This document shows positions 45,038-58,200 of a stretch of DNA of 64,000 nucleotides, in pieces. Source of the stretch: Verticillium longisporum. Its lineage: Eukaryota; Ascomycota; Sordariomycetes; Glomerellales; Plectosphaerellaceae. Each line of letters starts with the position of its first letter. Position 1 is the first letter of the stretch. The stretch covers positions 2,914,001 through 2,978,000 of the forward strand of contig JAETXT010000005.1 of the NCBI GenBank assembly GCA_019188255.1. The letters are read 5' to 3'. Both the position numbers and the translations under genes were made by a program. The notes under the pieces were generated by a model. That model did no database searches, was not told where the DNA came from, and saw nothing but the letters and a program-made list of their open reading frames with translations.

Positions 45038-47401
45038 CGTAAGGTAGCTGCTGGGTGTCAAATCTCGGCCATTGGGATGGGATAAGTCCACTCACCAAAA
45101 CCCGCCCTTTCATACGCCAGGCTTGATACAATATGCGGTGGTGTTGCTGCCTATCTCGGAGTGGCGTGCGCAAGGTCCATGGCCGCCTTGAAACTTTGCT
45201 TAGCTGGCCACAGCCACCGCCTCGCGAAACATCTGGATGACTTCACAAATCACCTAATCGGGCTTACAGCCACCAGTGTTGAAACTTCCCCACCAGACTG
45301 CCCTCACTCCAGTCTTCAACATGTGGCTCAAGGGCCACGTCGCAGATGGTTTCGGCGCACAGGCGCGCAGCCTTGACGGGGGAAAGGTCGGGCGTGGTAA
45401 TGTGGTGTCGTAGGTCGTGTATCCAGCATGAACACTGTCACTGTTCCATTTCGGAAGGAAACCAGTGCATTCTCCGTTGTATACAGAGTGGTGCCATAAC
45501 ACGATGTTGTGTTGCTGCTCTGGGACGGGTTCCATCCAATCCTCCAACCGCCCGGAACACATGTGTGCGACGAGGTACCCTGATTGTCGTTAGTGCCAAC
45601 ATCTACTCTGTGCTTCGTGTGCTGTTCCAAAATGTAGCACCTTTGGGTCCCGTCTCCTGACCCTGGACCGGGTCGCGGATCAACGGCTTTCCACATGCTC
45701 CGTCCTTGAAAATTAATAGGCAAGCCTGCATTCCCGGAAGTGATTTTTGATAAAAAAATGCATTGATTCAGACTGCATAGTGGATGTGACGCATTTCTCA
45801 AGACTTCATTGTCATCTTCATAGGGGGCATGTTCTGCGTCCTCGTCGCTCGACCGGTTCGCGGCGACCTCGTAGATAGCCTCGCCCGTGAGACCCTCGGG
45901 GCTGCGCTAGTCGAAAAAGGCCGTGACGTCGACAGGGCCGACCCATTCGTCGGACGGCTTACTATTAATCGTCAATCGTCAATCTCTCACCAGAGGCGGC
46001 TTGTGCTTACTAATCTTGGCTGACCGGTCGGCACCTCCCGTCTCACCGTTAGAGGTGGGGGGGGACGGTTAGCCACTGCACAGGGAAAACGGACATGCTC
46101 CCTGGGGTTGTGCACATGTGCCCCGCTTATCATGACATCCGGCTCAGGTGCAGCTCTGGATAAAAGCAGCAAGGGTCTAACCCAGATCAGCCTTGGTACA
46201 ACCTATCTCGGGGGTTCTTCATTGGCTTTCAGATAAGTCTTTTTTTCCATCCCCTTCAAAAATCCCAACTCCCCGCCTGTTCGAGATGTCCAAGCGTCCG
46301 CCAAGTCTCGACGACGGCATGTCCATCAAGACATCGTCATAGCCACTCAAGATTCCCATGATTGTCAACCTTTTGGGGTTTCGAGGCGCGACAGGACCCA
46401 AAGCTGCACAATTGCTGTTACGTCTGATAACCAGTCACACTCCCCGATGAGCCCTGGTTAGGTACTAGCGCCCGTTCCATGCTCTTTCTTTCGCTGCACA
46501 ATTCGCCTCTGACCAACTTGTTGCCCCGTGTGCAACATCTGTGCTTGGTCCGTCCTCGAGCTCCATATCAGCATCTGCAAAACGACACGTCGTCCAACTT
46601 CTCTGCCGGGTACCAAGAGCCTATTCACAAGTACGAACAGAAGCACATGAAGACAATCTAACACACCAACCACCCCCGGAAGCCTCGGCTCCAGCATGAT
46701 CCCTCTGTCTCTCCGGTCCTCCGCCTTCCCGTCAAATCCTTCTTTGGCGTCCCAACAGAAACACCCTCTGCCCCGCACATTCCACCCATTCGATGCGTTC
46801 CCGGGAGGGGGGGGGGGGGGGGGGGGGAACGGAGACAAGGCCCCACCTTTGGATCCCTATTGCCGATTCGCCTCATTGGTGGGGGAAACCCAGCTGTTCC
46901 CAGACATTATCGGTCACGTGATTGCGCATCCGCGTTTTCCTCGCTCGACTTTTTCCGCCCTTCTAGAACGTTTCTTCGCCACCCCCGTCTTGGCACGGAC
47001 TATGTCATTCCCAGCTCTCCCCTTCCACATCCGAGCCCAAGCCTCCGGAACGCCCGATGCGCTATCAGACTAGACTTCGGATGAGCCCGACGTCGACGTC
47101 TCCCGTAGGAAGAAAAACGCTGCTACCGACCGCTTCCACAACCCGCACGGTCTGGAAGACGTCGTACGCACTCCTTTTAGCATCCGCTCTTGAGAATCTG
47201 AGGGCCGCCATGTTGGTGACAACGTATCAAGTGCAATGATATTCGTACACCAAACCTTGATGCTAAACTAGATAGGCTACAAGCTACCAAACTATTTGAG
47301 GGGACATGTACACAACCTACGCCTTCCAGAATAAATACGCCCCACCTTGTGCATCCTCATCCCAGCTTGCTGGTGCTGTTGTCTGTATACAAGTACATTT
47401 C
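45038..47401. other. Intergenic region with poly-G run, no gene seen
   Basis: 2.4 kb between the OMP decarboxylase 5' end and the kinase 3' end. A frame on the - strand (45328-45801, 157 residues) has no domain I recognise and I do not call it. A run of 21 G lies at 46807-46827. Confidence 0.5.
46807..46827 (+). repeat. Poly-G run of 21
   Basis: Uninterrupted G21 preceded by GGGA. Can form a G-quadruplex; the exact length is likely to be uncertain in any assembly. Confidence 0.95.
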
Positions 47402-50400
47402 TCATACCGGTCCTTCTGTCGTGATTGCCGAGGTCGTCTCGGCCACAGGCATGTTCGTGCCGGAAAGTTTCTCATCAATAATCCCCTCGTCTTCTGTCTG
47501 CTTTACTTCAGGTTTTGAGGACGGCACGGCCTCTGCCGGATGAGGCACAGCTGGAACAGATCTCGTGTTTTCTTGGTCGAAATCCCCTTCTTCCAAGATT
47601 GTTGAGATCTCTTTGGGCTGATTTTCGGCCGCTGCAGCATCCTCAGGCCTCCCGGGAAGGCCTCCGTTGCTGTCGTCATTCTCTCCCCCGGGTACTGTAA
47701 GCCCCGTCGCCTTAGCCGTCTCATCATCGCCCTCGGCCTCCCTCACGGGAATCTCCTGCTCCGTTGTGGAGCCTGCGTTGAGCGGCGCGTGCCCGTCAGA
47801 TCCACTGTGTGGAGCAAGGACTCCCTCCGTCCCGCCAGCGCCATGGTCGTCGGCCGGAGGGCTTTCGTCGTTGTTCACGTTCCGCTCTGTCGAGAGAGCG
47901 TCCTCTGCAGTCAAAGGCGCGGTCTTGTCGGTGAGTGGCGGCGTTTCATGAAACTTCATCTGTGCATCGTTCTCTGCTCCCCCGGGCCCCGTTCCCTCGA
48001 GCACGGCGTGGCATTGGGTCTTGTCGGTTCCTACGCTGCTGCTCTCAGGGTTCGTGCTTGGTTGCTCTAGTTGAGTGGGGAGCTTAGGTGGAGTGCTGTG
48101 CGTGTCCTGTGGACCCGAACCTGGAGCGTCTGCTACAGTGGTTACGCTTGTCTCCACAACACTTGACGAGTCCTCTGACTTGAGGGCCTGGTGACTGTTG
48201 GTCCCGGCCTCTGCCTCGCTGTCTGTCTCTGTAGGCTTTTCTGTTACTGCACATATGCCGCCTTGAGCAGCTTCCTCCAGCGGATTGGGAACCTCCACCA
48301 GCTGGTTCTCGTCGTTGGCTTGTAGCATTCGAGCCGTAGACAGCGGGACAGTGTCGTCGTTCAAAAGTTTCTGATCCTCTTTCACGGGTGTGTTTGGCGT
48401 GGGCGTCACTGCAGCATCAAGGTCGTCCTTGACATCCCGGATCAAGCTGGTGGAATCCCGTCGTAGTCCCTGCGAGGCCGGGGCCATCGGGTATGGCTCC
48501 TCGCTTGTCTCAAACACGCTATCAAGCGTAGCGTGACCTCGCGACTCCATGTGATTTTCTCCTGCAAGAGAATCTTTACTTGTCCTCGGGGTGATGCTTC
48601 TGCCTCTAATCATCTCATCTGCCCCCACGTCGCTGTATGAGGGCGCGATGTTCCGAGCGCCAGCCCAGCCCGAGACTTGGGAGCCCTTGTAAAAGGCGTC
48701 AAATTGACCGTGATGACTCGGGAGAGGACTCGGGGGCGAGCGTCCTCTCGTGTAGTAGTACGGATCCTGTGAGTACCCTGCTGCTTGGCCCCGATTCACG
48801 TATGACCAGTCGCTGGGCTGCGCAACGGTCTTGACGCGTGGGTGGCCGTTCTCGTCCGCTACGAAATACTCTTTCATGGAGTACCCATCGTCCACCGAGA
48901 TTGAAGGAAGATCGGTTCCGGTGTCAGGGCGGACAACGGGTTCAGGGAATAGAGTGAGAAGAGATGCAGCCTGCAGTCGGTGTCGAGGATCATCACTCAA
49001 GCAGAATCCAACAAGTTCGCGGTACCAGCCGGGGACGTCAACGTCGTGTTCTAGGATGAGGGGGCGCCCATGAGCCTCAGGCTCGTCTTCTTGCGTAGCT
49101 AGGGCCCATAGAACCATGCCGAGCTGGTATAGGTCCGACTTGACACCGATGTACATCGAGATTCGCTGGCCGCTCTCGATAAGTGGCGTTGCCTCTGGAG
49201 GTTCCCAACCTACGGGACACCCTCGTCTGTTGATGTCTATGATCTTGGCATCGCCTTCATCGTCAATGACAATGTTTGAGAGGGTAAAGTCACCCTGTAC
49301 GAAACCTGATTCGTGAATGTCAGAGAGACCTTCAACAATCTGTCTTGCCCATCGCTCTCGTATCGGCCAAGGCGTTCCAAGTTCGGAGTCCTGGCGATTG
49401 TCGTACAGAAGGTCGATAAGTGCCCCTTGCCCAGCAAAGCTGATGAGGAGACCTTTGACGTGTTCGTCATGATCGTCCACGACTACACCAAAAAAGATAT
49501 GACGTTCCTCGAGTAGCGAAGTCGGTTGAGTGCATTGATCTCATACAGGAACTCGTCGATGGTGTCGGGTCCCGGAATTTCCTTCTTGATGAGGACCTCT
49601 TGGCCAACACTGACTTTGTAAACAAAGCCGGACATGTGAGAGTCAAAATTGATGTCTCGCTCCCTGATCCTCTGGCATCCGAGGTGTTGCACCTGCCGAA
49701 CAGTGGGGTAGTTGATGATCTCCTGCGAAGGGTCAGCATGGTCAATGGTATGTTGAAAGGGGGAGCAAGGAGGCAGACGTTTGTGTCCTCGACAACATGG
49801 ACGTGCAGACGACCGTCTGTGGTTTGCAGCTTCAGGTTTGTGACGCTTTCGTAGAATTGTATGTCCTGCAGACTTTCTCGGATAGCTTCGTAAATCTTAG
49901 CACTCTTCTCACGTTGAAGTTTGGTATGCACAAGATCCATCTCCAGTGAGTTTTCTGGGGCATTGCGGTAATCCAGAGAGATTGTGACCCGCCTCCAGGA
50001 CGTTTCCTTGTCACGGTAAGTGACGAAGAACTTTTCACGCTTGGACTTGTCTCGGAAGTGCATGCTTAGGTTAAGTATCCACGTCCTCTCAAGCTCCTCT
50101 TGGATCATGACATCGTATTGAGATGTGGTGACAGAGTGAGTATCTGAGAGGGAAACATTGTCGGGAAAATGGTCAGCATGGACAAATGTTTCTGCCGTCG
50201 CTGATTGCACCATTTGGTCGAGGCTGGTGACCGGCTTTTGTTCAAAGGATGAGGTGATCCTGTCAAGCGTCGCCTCGCCCACCTTCTCAAAAGGAAGCTC
50301 AGGAGCGCTGGCTCTCGGAAATGCTCTGGGCTGCGAAGGCGCGCGGATGAACGTGTGGGCTCGACGATCGACAGACACTGCTCGCCTTTCTGCGGGGGTC

Positions 50401-50687
50401 ATCTCTGCTGGAGCAAGATTATTCCTCCGCTCAGACTGCTGTCTCTTGAAGGTTTGGGCCCGCGGCAGCCCGGGAACGACCTTTCTTGAAGCGCGATGAG
50501 GAAGGCCAGGCCTGGAGAGTACCTCTGGATCCGGCGGAGGATCCGAGTCTCGCGGCAGCTCAGCCGGGGGCACTGACCTTCCATTTTGATGCCGACTGAA
50601 GATCCTCCGAAACAAGTTTGTCGAGGTATGCGACGGCGAGGAGGGATGCTCCGTTGGTAGGGCGGCGGTTTGCGCCATTGAGAGCAT
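47402..50687 (-). CDS. Atypical protein kinase with long disordered C-terminal tail, apparent -1 frameshift
   Basis: Exons 50687-49779 and 49722-47402, intron 56 bp (weak GTCTGC donor, CGCAG acceptor) joining VVEDTN to EIINYPTVRQ. Start at MLSMAQTAAL; a second in-frame ATG at 50678 is an alternative. Residues 1-170 are basic and disordered, 180-300 a beta-rich region (EKFFVTYRDKETSWRRVTIS), then a kinase fold: VLIKKEI (Lys), DEFLYEINAL (Glu), catalytic loop VQGDFTLSNIVI (Asp and Asn kept, HRD replaced by QGD) and DIN in place of DFG. Beyond about residue 600 the chain is acidic and low-complexity. In the hinge, SRNVISF changes frame into GVVVDDHDEHVKG at a run of six A (49490-49495); seven would restore it. 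With that base the exons are 3231 nt, 1076 residues. Substrate unknown. Confidence 0.78.
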
Positions 50688-51461
50688 GAAAAAGGTCGCC
50701 GACGTTGGTGTTGTGAGCTGGTCTATAGAGATCAACGGCAAAGCGGGGAGAAGACGTCAGAAGTTGAGGGGACGAGGTAGGGTAGGTTGAGGCTCCTCCA
50801 CGACAGGCCGAACAAGTCCCCAAGCGGTGTGTAGAAGCTGGGGAATCGTGATGTTTATTATGGGGCCGGCCGTGGCGCAGGTCCGGGAGTAACCAGGCCG
50901 GGAGACAAGGATGAGCCTGGGAACAGAAAGACGGTCAAGGGCAGGACTCGACAAAACCCAGGAGCCAATGTCGGGTTGCGAGACGTCGGTCTATCAATGT
51001 TAGACGGCGGATCTGCTTTCGAGGGGTGACCAGGCGGAGGGGCGGTGGGCGGCTGTTTCGTCCTTTTCTCGGTCCAACGGGATGATGGCGGTGCGATGTA
51101 GCGCTGTGCTTTTGGCGCGGTGTGGGCCAGGCACTGGGGCAGGAGGACGTCTGCAAACCGAAGCCAGGCAGAGGAGTTGAAGAGGCTGGAGACGCGAGGA
51201 GTACAGGAGACGAGTCTAGGGAGTACAGGCACTACGAAGACGATGCGAGTAACCGTGAGCAGAGAGTGCAGGCGAGGGCATCAGGCGGCTCGTGCGACAG
51301 GAAGAAAAGACTCAAGGCGTGGTGGAGGACAGGCCGATCATGTTCAGACGATGAGACGACAGGATGCGTGCAGCTAAAGACGATGGCTGGGACGACCAGA
51401 CCTTATGAGGAACGCTGCAGGTCGAGTCGAGGGTGGAAGGGCATTTGCTGGAACAGTGAGA

Positions 51462-51490
51462 TGCGGTGCGATGCGATGCGATGCGATGCG
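51462..51490. repeat. GATGC pentanucleotide repeat
   Basis: Four to five tandem copies of GCGAT/GATGC on the + strand within the upstream region of the kinase gene. Confidence 0.85.
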
Positions 51491-52497
51491 TGCAATAGGA
51501 TGGGGCCGGGCTGTGGGCGTGACGCTGTCGTTGGACCGTGGCTTTCGGGCGACGTCGTGAGCGAGTTCGGGTCAAGGAGGCTGGCCTTGTCGTGCGTGGC
51601 CTGGGCAGCCCTGGATGGGCTCACTTGGGTGTCCGTGTGTCGCAGTCGCAGGCACAGCGGCCTGGTCGGTAAGGGTCTCTCGTCAGGCAGACAGTAGTCT
51701 GTCTAGGTGCCGGGGCGCATTAGGGGGCGTGTGAGGATGGGGGTTCGAGAGGGGTGTGTGCTTGTACGAGTGCTTAGCCCTGAAGTTCTGGGCGCAGGAT
51801 ACGACGAGGTTGGGCCTCCACGAGAGACGAGGCGGGCATGCTCCTTTGTACCATTCCATTCGTTGTGGTTGACAGACGACGAGCGGCAGGTGGAGGGCGG
51901 GAGAAAGACAAGAGGTGCCCCCTTGGGAGCCGTCGGAGCCTGGGTGGGTTCGTGCCTGATGACCGATTGATGGATTGAGCGGCTTGCTGCTTGCCTCCGG
52001 TTTGACGGTTTGACGGCCCTGTCGATGGTCGATGGTCGATGGTTGATGGCTGAGTCTTGCGGCATGCAGACACACTGCGCGTGCGCGCGCGAGGGCTGGC
52101 TGGTCGGCCCCAGAAGCGCGTGAGAGAATAGACCGGGTGGATATGAATAGAGGAGCAGACAGGGGGGCTGGCGACGTGATGGACCAAGATGAGCGCTGGT
52201 GAAGGGAAAGCTAGCGACACATCCCCCAGTGCTAACGACGAATATGAAGTCACAGTTCGGTGTCACAGGTTCTGGTCGTTGCACCAAAAACCAGGCCAGC
52301 TCCACCGCGTGGATAGGATGCCCGCACCCTCTAGACTGCTCTAATAACTGCACTGAAGCATTCTCTCCCAGGCAGGTGGGTGGGCCCTGCCTCGGATGCG
52401 TTGTCCATCGCCCCTGCTCCCTGCTCGAGTCCCTTGTACAGTAGAAAGCAGCAGTAGCTTCTCCTCTTCCCGTGCACTTTCGGTCGGTTTGCTGCAC

Positions 52498-52730
52498 CGT
52501 ACCTAGGTACCTACCTTAGGTAGGTAACCCACCCAATAGTGAGGAAGGTACCGCTCAACTCCCTAGGTCCTGCACCTACTTACCTGCCTACGGTGCCCAT
52601 CCAATCTCACTGGTCGAGGCAGCTAGCTGTTCCTGCCTGCCTACCTGCCCTGGCTGGCACTTGCTCTCCACTGACCACCGTCCTGCTGGCCAGTTTCCTC
52701 CCTACCTACCTACCTACTTTAGCACCTCGA
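52498..52730. repeat. TACCTAGGTA and CCTACCTGCC tracts
   Basis: Begins with CCTAGGTACCTACCTTAGGTAGGTA (a palindromic core at 52500-52527) and continues with scattered CCTACCTGCC and CCTACCTACCTACC units to about 52724. Same family as the tract at 4052-4235. Confidence 0.8.
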
Positions 52731-55289
52731 TCCGTTCAACTCTCACCACCCACCCTCCCACCAACTATGATGGCATTGGGCGGTCATTGGGCTTCAACGT
52801 ATCGACGAACGTCTGCCCGTCCGCCTTCTTTTCTGTCTCGTGTGCATCTGCCTCGCAGCTCCATGTTTCCTGTCAACGGAAACCAATGGCACATCCATGT
52901 CAGCCATGCAAACGCCTCGAACTCCGTCACTTCGGTCACAATGTGAGCCCTTCTCCATTCCCCGCGCCTCCCTCTTACGCCTGGGGTCTTGAGCGTCATT
53001 TCCACCGTCACACCAAACAAAAGAAAACCGATGCCGCGGATCACATCCTTCGTTGGACACTCATCCTCGCTATGGCCTCTTGTCTCTGTGCGATGCCTCG
53101 TGGCCAGCCTGCCTAGCCACACTGACAAAATCCCCCACGCACGAAAACATGTTAGCTTGAACCACGTTCTTCGACACGGAAAAAGAGACAACTCCAGAAC
53201 TATCATCTCTCATCTCGAGGCACCCCACAGCGCCAACACAACGATGGCCTGCATGATGGCCAATCCATCAGTCCCCGCCCCCCTCCTACCGCCCGCGCTA
53301 GCCTCGAGTGCCCGCTGTGCGTGTGCATGTTACAGGATAGATGCCAGCAACCTTGATCATTGGCAATACAAGCGAGTGGGTGAACTGCTCTTCCATGTCC
53401 CGAGATCACAAGAGGACCACCTCCCACGCCATGGGCCGCTTTCTTGGCTCCTCGGCAGAATGACACAGCAAGGATCAGCACCATAACAGCACAGGAATAA
53501 GCCTCCCAATTAGGGGCACCAAGTCGATTCCGATGTTGATGATCAGAAGAACCCCCCACGACTACCATCTTCACATTTCCCTTTCAAATCCCCCGATCCC
53601 AACTCATGCCGCCCTTTCGATCCATGCTTCAGGGGGCTAGTCATCAGTCAGCACCCCAGACCGACCCAGACCCACAACCACGCAGATGTCTCCTTTCCCT
53701 CCTCGACCAGTGTTGCCTACCTTTTGGCTCAATTTGTGCGCTTGGGCACCGACGCAGCCCAAACGGTGAGGCGGTTTTGCCGCTTCCCAAAATGACAGGC
53801 CCTCCTCCTTGGGCAAACGCTGGTCGTCCTGCATGGCCGACTGCGTTGCCTGAAGCCAGACAGTATGTCTAGTGTCGAAAGCTTCCAATTGGGATCTTCC
53901 TTTCCTTCCGCGCTGTCGAGGGAACGAGTGGGTCTCGACTGTCTCACAGCCGACACTGCTTGTCAAGGAACTGTGCAATTCATACACGCTTTGACACAGG
54001 CTCGGAATGGTCCTGAAGCTTGCGATGCACGCCCCGGGCGCCAGCGTCCAGAATGAAGTCATTCGCGTTGCTTTGCCCGGCTGACGTCGACCGCCATCAC
54101 TGTCGATCATGACGTGAAAATCACTGTCACGGACTGTCGGTTGTGAATGTTAAAAGTGGTGAGACGCTTGAGCCCTCATAGTTAGACAGGCATCCCCATG
54201 CCTACACGACGCTTCGTCCCGCGGGCTAACCCCGTGATCGCCGATAATAGCTTCGGGAGCTTGTGCTCGTCGCAACGGTCCGCGGGCAAGTCCGTCGTCG
54301 TATGGGGCCTTTGCCCCTTCAAGGCCGACCGGGATAGGGATGTTTTTGCAGTGTCGCCAGCGTTCGTTTTAGCCAGCGGTCAGCTCAAGACTATCCCACC
54401 AGCTCGCGCGACCCGGTTGCAGACCCCTGATTTCGATCTCACACACAACCCCAGACTCCCTGCATATGCGAACCCAATCCCGGCTTGCGAGCCATTGATC
54501 ACACACTGTAATGACTGTGTGTGCACGCAATGCGGCCATTACCCTCCCTTGGGCACAATTAGGCTGACATGTGCATTATGCCATATTCGCCTCAAAATCG
54601 TCCACTGGATAGGGTGACGACTCGGTGGACGCTCTGTTTTTACCATGCTGCGATTGCATGTCCAATTCACGATGCGATTGACAAACCAGCTCGGTGACCA
54701 TCAGTAGTTCGATCCGACAAGCGCGTTCGCCAGCAGACAATTGACATGGTGTAACAAGTGATTCGCCGGGCCTGGACAAAGGCCGCATGCTCAGTAGTAT
54801 ACAATGGTTCTACGGATTTCCCATCTCTCCGTCTCTCGCGACATGGACCAAGACGGGAGAGGAACCCGCCCTTGTGCTCCTGCTCCTGCTCCTCCTCCAC
54901 ATGCTCAAGATCTACAAGTACATTTCGCTGTGTTCCAGCGACGCAGGATGGGGAGAAAAAAGAAGCGCAAAGATGCGGAGTAGAGCCGTTTCGTCTAGTC
55001 GTGTCAATGTGTGCCGGAGAAGGTGTTTGTGTTATGTATGTATGATGCATCGTGTGCGCGGCCAAGCGTCGTTGAGCCTGGCATCCCCGCGTCTAGCACT
55101 TGCTCATGGCCGCCCCGTAAAAGAGTCCGAGCATACCTGATCTTCAGGGTTCCGTATCGGCGGTCAAGTCTATGACCTGACAAGGCTTGGTTCTAGCTGC
55201 AGTAAAACAGACGAACACACAGCGCTCTATGGGGAAGTGATGGGAGTTCATCAAGGCCTCGTCTCGGAGGAACACGCGGTGTAGCCTCC

Positions 55290-58200
55290 TCAGTCGCTCT
55301 TGTCAGCCGGCTTCTCTTCGTCGGCGACCTTGCTAGTGTTGGCTTTCTCTAGATCCACGTCGGGGAAAATGAGGTTGAAGACATCAGAATACCATCCGAC
55401 GGGCTTGCCCTTGATGCCGTTCTTGATGTTCTGTTGAGTGTTAGTCGCTGTTCGAGGAGGAGGAGGAGGAATAAGACTGAGGGGGCTTAGAGAAAACGCA
55501 CCTCTGGCAGCTCGAGCCAGTCGGACATGTTGTCCTTGGGGAAGATGATCATCTTGCAGCCTGCGCGGCGCGCGGCGACCGTCTTCTCGCGCAGGCCGCC
55601 GATGCGCAGGACCTTGCCCGTCAGCGTGAGCTCGCCCGTCATGGCGACGGTGGGGTCGACCTTGGCCTCGAGGGCGAGCGACAGCAGCGACGTGGCCATG
55701 GTGATACCGGCAGAGGGGCCGTCCTTGGAGACGGCGCCGTCGGGGACGTGCAGGTGCAGCTTGGCCTTGTCGAAGAAGTTGTTGCCAGGGAAGTCGCGGG
55801 CCATCAGGGACTTGGCGAACGAGTAGGCGATCGTAGACGACTCCTTCATGACGGACTGCAGGTTGCCCGTCACCTCAAAGGATGGCCGGCTGCTGGGCTT
55901 GAGGGCCGACTGCAGGATCGACTCGATGTACATGGCGGCACCGCCCATCTGGGTCCACGCAAGGCCCATGGCTACACCGGCCGGGTTGACTTCGTACAGG
56001 CGGTCGGAGGTGAAGACCGGGGCCCGACATAGTCGGTCAGGTTGGCCTTGTTGATGGTGACGTGGACCGATTCGGGCACGTTGAGGGGAACACGGGGCTT
56101 CTCGGTGGTCACGGGGTCGGCGTCGGCAGCCTCCTCGGCCTTCTTCTCCGAGGCCTCGAGGGCCTCCTTGCCATCGCTGGTCAGAGCCTCAGACTCGGGG
56201 AGGACCTCCTCGCCAACGTCCTGAACAATTTTCAGGGCAGACTTGCGGTAGACCTTCTCGATCTGCTTCTTGAGGTTGCGTACGCCAGACTCACGGGCGT
56301 ACGACTTGATCAGCTCCTCAATGGCCTCCTCGGAGAGGGTCACGTCGGCATTCTGCAGGCCGGCGGCCTCTTTGGCGGCGGGAGCCAGGTAGCGCTCGGC
56401 GATGGCCATCTTCTCGTCAGCGACGTAGCCGGAGAGCTGGATGAGCTCCATGCGGTCGAGGAGGGGACGGGGGATCGTGTCGGTCATGTTGGCAGTGCAG
56501 ACGAAGAGAACCTTGGACAGATCGACGGGCACATCCATGTAGTGGTCGAGGAAGGAGCTGTTCTGCTCCGGGTCGAGAAGCTCTAGTAGGGCCGAAGAGG
56601 GGTCTCCCTGGTAGCCACGGCCAATCTTGTCAATCTCGTCAATAAGGATCAGGGGGTTCTCCGTCTGGCACTTCTTCAAGGCTTGGATGATGCGGCCGGG
56701 CAGCGCACCGACGTAGGTGCGACGGTGGCCCTTGATCTCAGCAACGTCGGTGAGGCCACCAACACTGAAGCGGTAGTACTGGCGGTTCAGCGCGCGGGCG
56801 ATGGACTTGCCGATGGACGTTTTGCCAACGCCGGGAGGGCCGACGAAGCAGAGGATCTTACCCTCGACAGTGCCTCGCAACTTGCCGACGGCGATGAACT
56901 CGAGAATACGGTCCTTGACATCTTTGAGGCCGTAGTGATCTTCGTCGAGGACTGACATGGCATTTTTGATGCCAAAGTTCTCGGCACTGCGCTGGCCCCA
57001 AGGGATCTGGGTCAGCCAGTCCAGGTAGTTCCGCGTCACGTTGAACTCGGAGGCGGCGGGCTCGAGATGAGCGAGTTTGTTGATCTCGTCGTCAAAGACC
57101 TTGCGGACGGCGTCGGGCATGGCCAGCTTGTCGGCCTTCTCCTTGAACTTTTCCACGAGCTTATCCTTGCCATCCGACTCGAGTCCGAGCTCGCGGCGAA
57201 TGCCCTTCATCTGCTCCATAAGCCAGTATTCGCGCTGGCGCTTTGTGATCTTGCTCTCGACATCCTTGGTGATCTTGGATTGCAGCTGGGCATTCATGAG
57301 CTCCTTCTTCAGGACGATCAGGGCCTTTTGCATGCGCTCCTCGACGTTGAGAGACGACAAGACTTCTTGCAATTCACCCTGCTCGCCGGACGAGACAGCC
57401 GCAGCAAAATCGGCAAGCTTGGCGGGCTCGGACGTGACGTTGCCCGTCGACTGGCTCATGGAGAAGGTAGAAATCTGGTCACGGAAGAGGCTGTTCATGG
57501 TGGCAACCTCTTTGAAGACGTTGACAATCTCGTTCGTGACGGCACGGATGACGGCAGACTTGGGATCGTAGGGTTCCTCGGTCAGGTTCTCGACGTTGAC
57601 GAGGCTGACGTCGTAACGCTTAAGGAAGGCGGTAGGCTCGTACTTTTCGGCGACTGCGTCGGGCTTGGCCGGGCTGACAGCGCTCTCCTCGAAGCTAGCA
57701 ACGACGTCGCCCTTCTTGTCGGTCTGAACGTCGTCCTCAACGGGTTTCTGGGGGATCGGCTCCGGGGTGGCGGCAACGGGGTCAACCTTGGCCTCGCTCA
57801 CCTTGGTGGCTGCATCGCCTTCCTTGGCGTTGGGCGGCAGGAGGCTAGACAGACGGATACGGCGGTGAGGGTATAGAATGGCGGTCAGGCTGCCCTGCTC
57901 GCCGTGCATCGGGAAGGCGCTTGTGATCTGGGCGAAGACTCCGGTGTCGTAGACGTCCTCGGGATTACGAATGACATCCTCGTCGGCGTTCTCGTCCTTG
58001 AAGAGGAAGGCACCGACGTATGGCTGGCCACGCTTGATCATCTCGGTAATGGCAGCAGCCACGTTGGGGTCCTTGATGGTGATGGCCTTGTAGAATCCGG
58101 GGAAAAGAGGTCGCTTCGCGATGGGGATGGCGAGGACCTGGGGGTAGACGTCGGGCACGACAGGCTTCTGCAGGCTGCGCTCGGCGGACTTGCGGCCGCG

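Larger units (their letters stand above)
50688..55289. other. 4.6-kb intergenic region, no gene seen
   Basis: The proximal 1-1.5 kb is probably promoter and leader of the kinase. Notable elements: a GATGC pentamer tract at 51462-51490, CG-alternating sequence at 52078-52092, TACCTAGGTA at 52500-52525, and CCTACCTGCC units at 52575-52730. Several 100-160-codon frames on both strands (e.g. 53203-53574 -, 54198-54617 +) show no domain or splice logic. I could not support a gene, though a small secreted or non-coding gene cannot be excluded. Confidence 0.5.

Noticed and set aside
45328..45801. 157-codon - strand frame as a small secreted protein
   Set aside because: No signal peptide at its start, no regular Cys pattern, and no splice partners.
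57067..57876. + strand frame of 269 codons opposite LON
   Set aside because: Antisense shadow of LON; Leu/Val/Gly-rich with no motif.
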